Part shown: positions 6,546-12,743 of the stretch, piece after piece | Numbering within the stretch: the stretch's first letter is position 1 | Layout of the letters: the number at the start of each line of letters is the position of its first letter | Assembly (NCBI GenBank): GCA_964483545.1 | Contig: CAZACC010000049.1 | Coordinates: 1-15,534, forward strand | Length of the DNA stretch: 15,534 nt | Direction: 5' to 3' | Source of the DNA: JAAYYM01 sp964483545 | GTDB lineage: Bacteria; Bacillota; Clostridia; Lachnospirales; Lachnospiraceae | Notes under the pieces: model-generated | Told to the model about the DNA's origin: nothing | Seen by the model: only the letters and a program-made list of their open reading frames with translations | The model's database searches: none | Position numbers and translations under genes: made by a program

Positions 6546-6688
6546 TATGTCCCTCCGTTGTCTTATTTTACTGTAATATTCGCGTTTTTCATCATAAATA
6601 CAATCCGTAAAATAGAGCACAAAAAGTGATTCAAATCTACTTCAAACAAATGAATAATCTTTAAGAGTAGTCTATCGCTTTTGTACTT

Positions 6689-7147
6689 TTATAGCCCACC
6701 GATTCTTTCTTTTCCAAGAAATAAGTCTATCGCATTTACATGGTGAATACCCTCTTGCTGATCCCTGTATTGATCCAAAGAAATTATATATCTAGGATAT
6801 CCATCCTTTATATCTCTAAATGGTCTATATTCTCTTTCCTTTATTCTTTCAGTTGATTTTAAATTTTCTCCTTGAAGCGTATATGAAACTTGAATATATG
6901 CATAATTTTGATTGCAATCTCTTACAATAAAATCACACTCTAATTTTTCAATTTTTCCAATACTCACTTGATAATCATTACTAACTAAATACAGATAAAC
7001 AATATTCTCAAGAGATGGATGGACCAAAACTTAATTGATTCCTTTTGCTATTAATTCATTAATGATTCCTTTTATGATAAAGGATTTGCCACATCTTCTT
7101 ATCCCCGTAATGACTTTTATTATATCCGAGTCAAAAAAAGGACGCAT
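6689..7147 (-). pseudogene. Remnant of an AAA ATPase with DUF4143 domain
   Basis: Two pieces of one gene lie in one frame. From 7147 the frame encodes MRPFFDSDIIKVITGIRRCG plus KS, the N-terminal Walker A region (GIRRCGKS) of the AAA_14/DUF4143 family, and continues through FIIKGIINELIAKGIN to a TAA at about 7031-7033. Directly after the stop the same frame encodes ENIVYLYL through VNAIDLFL, the C-terminal end of the DUF4143 domain, with its typical SLDQYRDQQEGIHHVNAIDFLL-like finish. The middle of the protein, some 250 residues in intact relatives, is missing. A TTG codon after the stop could open the second piece, but no ribosome binding site supports it. Such ATPases are common, fast-turning accessory genes of gut Firmicutes and Bacteroidetes. 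Confidence 0.75.
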
Positions 7148-7438
7148 ATATCATTAAATGAGGATTCATGGTACTAATTTTTACTTTTTTAAATTTTTAA
7201 TACCCTAAACTCTGATTTATCAAATAATGCGAGGATTCCTTAGTCTAATCCTCAAGATCTTGCTGGAACATTCCTTTTGTTTCTTTACATTAATTGTAAG
7301 CCATCAATTATGCTGACTTACAGTGTTTCGGACATCTGTTGCCCCTAAAGAATCATGGTGTTAAATCCTAAAAACGGGGAGTGGTAAAGTTGCAGACAGT
7401 TGGAATTATAAATTTGCCAGCTGACATTATCTAAGGAA
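7148..7438. other. Intergenic region with no recognisable gene
   Basis: AT-rich spacer between the ATPase remnant and the GH43 stop codon. I see a 7-bp hairpin GAGGATT/AATCCTC at 7231-7253 and overlapping short dyads at 7291-7322. None is followed by a T-run on either strand, so none is a convincing terminator. No open frame with family resemblance was seen. Confidence 0.5.
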
Positions 7439-8854
7439 TTACTCAAGTGTAAAAGAAGCAAGGCTTGCACTTCCATCACCGATATAGGTAAAATATAGTG
7501 CATGTATTCCGTCTGGTATCATGATATCTGAAGCGTATTCTTTCCACGCATTGGAGTATACAACTGGTATCTTACCAAGAGCAGGTCCATTCCAAGAAGT
7601 CTTAATTTCAAAATCACCTTTACAATAACCACGGACTTTTATTTTGATTTTCTTAATTCCTTTACAGTCAAAGTACTTAAAACCAGCTGTAGCAGAATTT
7701 TTCATATTTGCAATAAAGCCCTCCTCTTCATCACCATCTTTTCCATCCTGTGTAATCTTTGGAAATAGATTGTTCATCCATGACCCTGTACAATCCGTGT
7801 AAACGGATTCCTCATCGCAGAATAGGTTACAAGCAATATAAGTATGGTATTCACCAAATCCCTTTAAGGGACCACCATTAGGTCCACACGAGGTGATTTC
7901 CACTTGTGAAATTGTTCCATCATCCAAGAAAAAAATCTCTTCCAAGCAAGCTTGTCTACTATAATTGATTCCATTGGTGTGCCTATGATAGAAGATATAC
8001 CAATGTCCATTTATTTCAACAATACTACCATGGTTGTTGCCTCCATAAGCCATGGGTTTATCTGCAGGTTTATAGGATCCAATGCCTATATCGGAATTGC
8101 TAACTATCGTTCCACGATATTCAAATCCTTTCGTAGGATATTGACTGGTCGCATAGCATAACTCATGCATAAGAATCGAAGAATAAATAAAATAATATAT
8201 GTTACCTTTTTTTCTAATAGAAGAAGCCTCAAAAAATTCATGTCCCTCAAAACCGCTTCCTTTACTATAAGGCTCACTAGGTGCTACGATAACAGGATCT
8301 TGAGTAATTGTTATCATGTCCGTATCAAGAACCATTGCCATAGCCCCACTTCTAGATTGATTGCCAATTGGACAAAAGCCCGTATAAAGATAAACCTGAT
8401 CTCCTTCTACCAGTACTCCAGGATCAAATTGAGGTTCATCACCTTCTTTTTCTCCCAATCTCACCCCGTCTGGATATTGTACATAACCATAAAACTCATA
8501 TTTGCCTGCTGGTTTATCGCAGACAGCAACAGATACAACAGAGCGCTTACTATCAACATAATACAGATAATACCTTCCGTCTGGTCCAACAGCTACATCA
8601 GGAGCATAAAGACAGCTGTCTCGGTCTTCATTATCCTCTACATCTGTAGCTTTTAAAATAACTCCCTCATAGCGCCAATCGGCTAAATCATCTACTGGTG
8701 CTGACCAGCAAACATAGTCGTTTAGGCAGTAAGCATGCCCATTAAAACGGTCATGAGAGCCATATACATAGACTCTGTCATTAAATACATAAGGCTCGCC
8801 ATCTGGGATGTATTCCCATGAGGGAAGATATGGATTCAATCCTTGCTTTTTCAT
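7439..8854 (-). CDS. GH43 family glycoside hydrolase with C-terminal carbohydrate-binding-like domain
   Basis: Probably an arabinofuranosidase or xylosidase acting on plant-polysaccharide side chains. The five-bladed GH43 propeller fills about residues 1-330. The likely catalytic residues are D18 (YIPDGEPYVF, general base), D86 (LYAPDVAV, pKa modulator) and E209 (GHEFFEASSI, general acid). NNHGS (273-277) and FYHRH (288-292) are also typical. Residues about 335-471 form a beta-rich domain (FKYFDCKGIKKIKIKVRGY, ending in DGSASLASFTLE) like the CBM6-type tails of this group. No signal peptide is visible, so it probably acts on imported oligosaccharides. An upstream GTG in frame lies inside the GGAGGAG binding site, so the ATG at 8854, eight bases after that site, is the better start (471 residues). 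The remnant of an AraC regulator lies upstream. Confidence 0.92.
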   Translation of the reverse strand: MKKQGLNPYLPSWEYIPDGEPYVFNDRVYVYGSHDRFNGHAYCLNDYVCWSAPVDDLADWRYEGVILKATDVEDNEDRDSCLYAPDVAVGPDGRYYLYYVDSKRSVVSVAVCDKPAGKYEFYGYVQYPDGVRLGEKEGDEPQFDPGVLVEGDQVYLYTGFCPIGNQSRSGAMAMVLDTDMITITQDPVIVAPSEPYSKGSGFEGHEFFEASSIRKKGNIYYFIYSSILMHELCYATSQYPTKGFEYRGTIVSNSDIGIGSYKPADKPMAYGGNNHGSIVEINGHWYIFYHRHTNGINYSRQACLEEIFFLDDGTISQVEITSCGPNGGPLKGFGEYHTYIACNLFCDEESVYTDCTGSWMNNLFPKITQDGKDGDEEEGFIANMKNSATAGFKYFDCKGIKKIKIKVRGYCKGDFEIKTSWNGPALGKIPVVYSNAWKEYASDIMIPDGIHALYFTYIGDGSASLASFTLE

Positions 8855-9056
8855 ACTTGACACTCCTCCAAATAATCGTGACGCAGCAGGTATTACCTGC
8901 CCCTCTGCTTCTCTTTCGTTTCAGTTCAGCTGCCTCTGCTTCCCACTGCACCCGTTTTAGATTGCTCCTTAATATTTTAATGCACAAAGAACGGACGACC
9001 CGAGGAGGGAGGAGGGGGTACTTGCGTTTTGTTTTTATCTCTTCGTTGTCATTATA
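8855..9056 (-). promoter_or_regulatory. GH43 -10 box and long leader
   Basis: Minus strand: a perfect TATAAT at 9051-9056, with no -35 match (TAGCAG at 17 bp), which would fit an activator-dependent promoter such as one served by an AraC protein. The leader to the ATG would be about 190 nt. It contains a short perfect hairpin GCAGGT-aat-ACCTGC (8886-8900) some 20 nt before the ribosome binding site, and a purine-rich plus-strand tract at 9001-9018. No coding sequence is recognised in it. Confidence 0.4.
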
Positions 9057-9146
9057 GCTAATTCGATAGGAACCTGCTACTGATATTTTGCGCATTCGTT
9101 TATCTTTTATCATCGCATTTCTCTGAAAATCAGTAAGGTCTTTCCC

Positions 9147-9317
9147 TTATATTCCATCGATATTACAATTACTGATGATTCTATCCCAAATATAATAACC
9201 ATGAAGAGCTTCCTTTTGAAGCATTTCTTCTGTTCTTACTGGCAAAATGATTGCTTCTAGCTCTGGTATAGAATCGATTTTTTCATCTAAATAATTCTGT
9301 ATTCTATGCCTTAGATC
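9147..9317 (-). pseudogene. C-terminal fragment of an unrecognised protein
   Basis: Fifty-six codons and TAA, without a start or ribosome binding site. The sequence looks like genuine protein (DLRHRIQNYLDEKID, IPELEAIILPVRTEEMLQK, ending in GYYIWDRIISNCNIDGI), but I do not recognise the family. Its 5' end coincides with the 5' end of the AraC remnant that runs the other way, so it appears to be the surviving tail of a gene once divergent from the regulator. Confidence 0.45.
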
Positions 9318-9544
9318 TGAATCCCAGCTATGTCAGCCAATTATTTAAAAAAGAGTCTGGAAGTACCTACACCAAATACCTGACCAACATGCGTATCGAA
9401 AAAGCAAAAGAGTTATTAACAAGTACAAATATGACCTTAAATGAAATCAGCGATTCTGTAGGTTTTAATGATTATTTCTACTTCTTGAAAACTTTCAAAA
9501 AATTTACCGGAGTAACACCTGGAAAATATATTTCAGTTCAATAA
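9314..9544 (+). pseudogene. C-terminal remnant of an AraC family regulator
   Basis: About 75 codons encode the end of an AraC/XylS DNA-binding domain. NPSYVSQLFKKESGSTYTKY is the first recognition helix region, and MRIEKAKELLTSTNMTLNEI and VGFNDYFYFLKTFKKFTGVT are the second helix-turn-helix with its G-F-x-D-x-x-Y-F signature, ending at PGKYISVQ-TAA. The sensory domain, the first part of the DNA-binding domain and the start codon are gone. An intact protein would be 250-800 residues. Neighbouring GH43 suggests it once controlled sugar-utilisation genes. The fragment is too short to bind DNA as a normal AraC domain. Confidence 0.85.
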
Positions 9545-9563
9545 TCAAACCACAGCATACTTC

Positions 9564-11300
9564 TCAAGATGAACTGATGCTGTCTCCCATTATTTGTTTT
9601 GCATGTTTCTTGGTCTGCGCAATCATCTCTGAAAGTTCCAAAATATCAATTTCTGCTTGTCGAGAACAGTCTACAATTGCAATAGAGATAGTAGCTAATG
9701 GAAATTTCTCAATAAATCCACTTCTGTTTTTTGAGAGAATATAGCCATTTTTCAAATCTTCTTGATTATAAAGCTTCGAGATGGATTCCCGAAAGAGAAA
9801 TATGATATTTTTGCAGACCTGTTCCAAGTCCTTCTCATAAGAAACAATCACAAAATCATCTCCGCCGATATGGCCTGCAAAATCCTTTTTATGTATGTTC
9901 TTTTTAATACATGCTGCCAACAGCTTAATCATACAGTCGCCGTTAGAAAAACCGTATGCATCATTATATGCTTTAAAATTATCCAAGTCCAGATATGCGA
10001 CTGCAAATTGCCTCTTATGTCTGATTGCCTCCTGCATTTCATTCTGCACCATATTGTTTCCTGGAAGTCCTGTCAGCGGGTTGGCTTCTGTCGCACGTTT
10101 GATTTGAATATCAATTGCTGTATTCAGCAGCTCTTTAACGGTTACTGTGCCAATATATTGATGCTTATCTGTGACAACCACAGCATCATATTCAGTCTCT
10201 GAATTACGACTCATGGCTGCCTTCGAGACCTCATCTATCCTCATATTACTTTCAACCTCTAGGTATTCGGACAACATAAGATCTGATACCTTTTTATTTC
10301 TATTCAGATTATATCCGTACTGCCCACTGAACCGCTCACATAGGTATGCACGAGTCAGAATTCCACATACTCTCTTGGCACTGTCTACTACATATACCTC
10401 TTTAATGTCCTTGATTTCATGCATCATATTGTAAATATCTACAGCTTTATCATCGCAAGTGGCAATATTGGATGGATGACATATGGTCTCAATTCTATCA
10501 AATACAGTCGGCTTCAAATTATACTTCATACTATTATTCAACCCTTTGATTGTAAGCTTCTGTTCATATTCCAATTCTATAAACTCCTCATTTGGCTTCG
10601 CCATATAGTATCCCTGTCCATAGCCAACACCAAGCTGGATTAATGTCTCCAGTTCCTCTTTTGTCTCAATTCCTTCACCAATCACCTTAATATTTGCTTC
10701 TTCACAAAACTGTACAGTTGCTTTGACTGCTGATTTACGAATCTCATCTTGATCAATATCACGTACCAGATGCATATCTAGCTTGATGAATTCAGGAGCA
10801 ACCTCACATATGCGGTTCATTCCTGAATATCCAGATCCAAAATCGTCAATTGCAATCTGAAAGGTTTGATTTTTATAATGCCGTACGGCTTCTCTGAATA
10901 TCTCCATCTCTTTGATTGCGCTTTTTTCAGTGACTTCGAAAATAATATCCTCAGGCTTCAATCCATACTTTTTTAATTCCTTACATGTAAAACCTGATTT
11001 CAGCTTCGGATCATGAAGGATATTAGCATCTACATTCAGAAATAGTTTTGCACCTAATGGTTTTTGGCTTGCATTTTTTAGTGCCGTTGACCGACATAGC
11101 CTCTCAAATTCCCAGAGCTGCATGGTCTCTCCTGCTATCTGAAATAATTCTTCGATATTGCAAGGACACTTCTCCAGTGTTGCTCTGCTCAGTGCCTCAT
11201 ACCCATAAATATTACCATTCTTTAATTTTACAATAGGCTGGTATACCGTCCGAATACGCTCCTTTTCCAAAATTTCATTGAATACTCTGATTCGTTCCAT
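9564..11300 (-). CDS. EAL-CBS-GGDEF cyclic-di-GMP signalling protein
   Basis: A soluble 578-residue protein with three parts. The EAL domain (about 1-250) keeps the phosphodiesterase set: E35 in YEALSR, N89, E122 and E125 in FEVTE, D152-D153 in IDDFGSGYSG, K173, E209 and Q229. It should cleave c-di-GMP. A pair of CBS motifs (about 268-398) would bind a nucleotide such as ATP, AMP or SAM and control the output domains. The GGDEF domain (about 403-575) carries GGDDF at 479-483, a variant of GGDEF, and has HKKD where the inhibitory RxxD site would lie, so cyclase activity is uncertain and product inhibition unlikely. No transmembrane segments are seen. The start ATG follows GAGGA by eight bases. 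It stands alone, downstream of a terminator and phased repeats. Stop codon is TGA. Confidence 0.93.
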   Translation of the reverse strand: MERIRVFNEILEKERIRTVYQPIVKLKNGNIYGYEALSRATLEKCPCNIEELFQIAGETMQLWEFERLCRSTALKNASQKPLGAKLFLNVDANILHDPKLKSGFTCKELKKYGLKPEDIIFEVTEKSAIKEMEIFREAVRHYKNQTFQIAIDDFGSGYSGMNRICEVAPEFIKLDMHLVRDIDQDEIRKSAVKATVQFCEEANIKVIGEGIETKEELETLIQLGVGYGQGYYMAKPNEEFIELEYEQKLTIKGLNNSMKYNLKPTVFDRIETICHPSNIATCDDKAVDIYNMMHEIKDIKEVYVVDSAKRVCGILTRAYLCERFSGQYGYNLNRNKKVSDLMLSEYLEVESNMRIDEVSKAAMSRNSETEYDAVVVTDKHQYIGTVTVKELLNTAIDIQIKRATEANPLTGLPGNNMVQNEMQEAIRHKRQFAVAYLDLDNFKAYNDAYGFSNGDCMIKLLAACIKKNIHKKDFAGHIGGDDFVIVSYEKDLEQVCKNIIFLFRESISKLYNQEDLKNGYILSKNRSGFIEKFPLATISIAIVDCSRQAEIDILELSEMIAQTKKHAKQIMGDSISSS

Positions 11301-11398
11301 TATTCATCCTCGTCTTCTCATTTGTCTCAAGTTTATTTTCATTTTTCTATTCTTTAAGTAGATTAACAATTCCAGCTGCATCAAACCATCTGCCTGCC

Positions 11399-11428
11399 GT
11401 AAAATGAATGTAAAATTCACGTAAAAAT
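11399..11428. promoter_or_regulatory. Three GTAAAAT direct repeats at 11-bp spacing
   Basis: GTAAAAT starts at 11399 and 11410, with GTAAAAA at 11421: a 7-bp unit plus a 4-bp spacer, exactly one helical turn apart. This is the geometry of OmpR/PhoB-family response-regulator sites. It lies about 100 bp upstream of the EAL-GGDEF start, and the last unit touches the Nudix terminator. Confidence 0.45.
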
Positions 11429-11454
11429 ATCCTCAAAACGTTATTGAGGATATT
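11421..11454 (-). terminator. Rho-independent terminator of the Nudix gene
   Basis: On the minus strand a perfect 11-bp stem AATATCCTCAA/TTGAGGATATT with a 7-base loop is followed by three more T bases (TATTTTTAC). It lies about 110 bp after the Nudix stop. Confidence 0.6.
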
Positions 11455-11563
11455 CATTCATATTTCATATGATAATTTCTTTCGCTATGTCTGCAGTAAT
11501 TACATCCGGTTTATTAATCAACCAAAGTCTTAAAGACCTGATCTGGATTCTCTTCTTTGTACT

Positions 11564-11983
11564 TTAGTAACCATCCATTTGCCTGAGTATCTCTTTTATT
11601 TTTCCAACTAACGTAACATCTGCCAGCAACCATTCCACCGTATCGAGCGACTTGCAATCTAACCACCTTGCTGCTTCGTGCTCTTTCAGGATCAAATCTC
11701 CCTTTAAAACCTCACACCAAAAACAATCCATTGACAAATGAAAGGTTGGATAATCGTATTCAACCGTATCAATCAATTCTCCAACCTTGATTTCTGTATC
11801 TAATTCCTCTAGGATTTCTCTTTTCAAAGCCTCCTGTGAGGTTTCCCCTTCTTCGACTTTCCCTCCTGGAAACTCCCAACCGCCTTTAAAATCTCCGTAG
11901 CCACGCTGTGTTGCAAAAATAATGTGATCTCCCTTTTCATTATTTGCCCTGATGACTGCCGCCGCAACTCGTATCGTCTTCAT
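11564..11983 (-). CDS. Nudix hydrolase, MutT-like (8-oxo-dGTP diphosphatase type)
   Basis: A 139-residue protein that probably hydrolyses oxidised or other nucleoside triphosphates to monophosphates. It starts with a MutT-type strand (IRVAAAVIRANN), then FATQRGYGDFKGGWEFPGGK leading into the Nudix box GKVEEGETSQEALKREILEE plus LDTEI. All of GX5EX7REUXEE is kept, but the glycine after EEL is aspartate, a mild departure. The C-terminal HEAARWLD is a usual MutT feature. The ATG is preceded only by a modest site (AGGCATAGGAC). The gene lies about 105 bp beyond the sortase stop, so it may be read from the surface operon or from its own weak promoter, and it ends at a good terminator. Confidence 0.9.
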   Translation of the reverse strand: MKTIRVAAAVIRANNEKGDHIIFATQRGYGDFKGGWEFPGGKVEEGETSQEALKREILEELDTEIKVGELIDTVEYDYPTFHLSMDCFWCEVLKGDLILKEHEAARWLDCKSLDTVEWLLADVTLVGKIKEILRQMDGY

Positions 11984-12024
11984 GTCCTATGCCTCACTTA
12001 CTATATATTCGTACCGCTACTGAT

Positions 12025-12044
12025 ATCCCTATTTATCCCTATTT
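12025..12044. repeat. Two tandem 10-bp units between sortase and Nudix genes
   Basis: ATCCCTATTT occurs twice head to tail (AAATAGGGAT on the minus strand). It sits about 45 bp upstream of the Nudix start. Its role is unknown. Confidence 0.6.
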
Positions 12045-12048
12045 GTAC

Positions 12049-12065
12049 AGTCCGAACGCCAGACT
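12049..12065 (-). other. Small hairpin after the sortase gene
   Basis: AGTCTG-gcgtt-CGGACT on the minus strand, with one G-U pair, lies 25-40 bases after the sortase stop. No T-run follows, so it is at best a processing or partial termination site. Confidence 0.25.
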
Positions 12066-12089
12066 AAAGCATGAACGCAGGTGCACAAA

Positions 12090-12743
12090 CTATTCTAATA
12101 CTGCAGAGATAATTAAACGATGACTCCCCACAAAAATCGGTGTACAAGTAATCAGTGTCAGATTCTTTCCTTCAAGCTGTTCGATGACTGAGACATCCTC
12201 TGGCTCCACGACAAAAGAATCTGTTACCCGATAAGTGTATGTTCCATCCAATGTTTCGATTTCAATTTCATCATCCGCTTGCACTTCATCGAGACGATTG
12301 AAAAATCTTCCAAACACATAGTTTCTATGACCTGCAATCGCACAATTACCCTCTTCTCCTGGAAGCGCTGTTTGTTCCATATGCCCTAGTGCACTACTAA
12401 TGACATGATTGTCGCTTCCCTCTTTAACAGCTTCTTCTAAATCTATTTTGGGAATTCTTAAGACTGCTAATACACTTCCACCTACTTCTGCGGTCGGTTC
12501 TTCAACAGGATAACTGATTTCTACCGTTTCTCCTTGTATCTGAATGGTTCTTTCTACGATTGTTTCCGCCTTGACTTTCTGCTTTTCAAAGTCTTTCAAA
12601 TCATTTTTTCCTGCGATATAATCTGAAATCTGTATGATTCCAACAATCGCTATCATGATGATTCCAGAAAAAATCATGACCCTGCTGATCATGATTCTTC
12701 CAGAATTTTTATATATTTTTTGATTCTTTTTACTCTTCTTCAT
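12090..12743 (-). CDS. Sortase, class D-like
   Basis: A membrane transpeptidase that cuts LPXTG-type signals and joins the protein to the cell wall or to a pilus partner. In the 217-residue form there is a basic N-terminus, one membrane anchor (about 18-38), an extracellular linker, and a sortase fold with LRIPKIDLEEAV (95-106), catalytic H139 in AGHRNY, C200 in LITCTP and R209 in SHRLII. The TLITCTP motif and size fit class D better than class B, although class C-like pilus function cannot be excluded. The frame is open 14 codons further, but ATG 12743 follows AAGGA at normal spacing. It overlaps the end of the adhesin gene by 14 bp, so the two are translationally coupled and this enzyme probably anchors that protein. 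Confidence 0.9.
   Translation of the reverse strand: MKKSKKNQKIYKNSGRIMISRVMIFSGIIMIAIVGIIQISDYIAGKNDLKDFEKQKVKAETIVERTIQIQGETVEISYPVEEPTAEVGGSVLAVLRIPKIDLEEAVKEGSDNHVISSALGHMEQTALPGEEGNCAIAGHRNYVFGRFFNRLDEVQADDEIEIETLDGTYTYRVTDSFVVEPEDVSVIEQLEGKNLTLITCTPIFVGSHRLIISAVLE

Noticed and set aside
6560..6600. A catabolite-control-like motif around AAAAACGCGAATATT upstream of GH13
   Set aside because: It departs from the known cre consensus and is not symmetric enough to call.
6546..6620. Upstream in-frame extension of the GH13 gene to 6620
   Set aside because: The strong GGAGGG site before the ATG at 6545 and the family N-terminus decide for the shorter protein. The extension has no conserved residues.
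8781..9113. A minus-strand open frame of 110 codons across the GH43 leader
   Set aside because: It overlaps the GH43 start in another frame, has unconvincing composition and no recognisable motif. The start lacks a ribosome binding site.
9542..9575. Inverted repeat ACAGCAT/ATGCTGT around the end of the EAL-GGDEF gene
   Set aside because: The loop is 18 bases, the stem overlaps the stop codon and no T-run follows, so it is not a credible terminator.
11523..11590. A second frame after the Nudix stop reading LLKYKEENPDQVFKTLVD, protein-like in composition
   Set aside because: It has no start, and the Nudix protein is already of normal length without it. It could be a gene-end remnant or a frameshifted tail, but about 20 codons are too few to claim.
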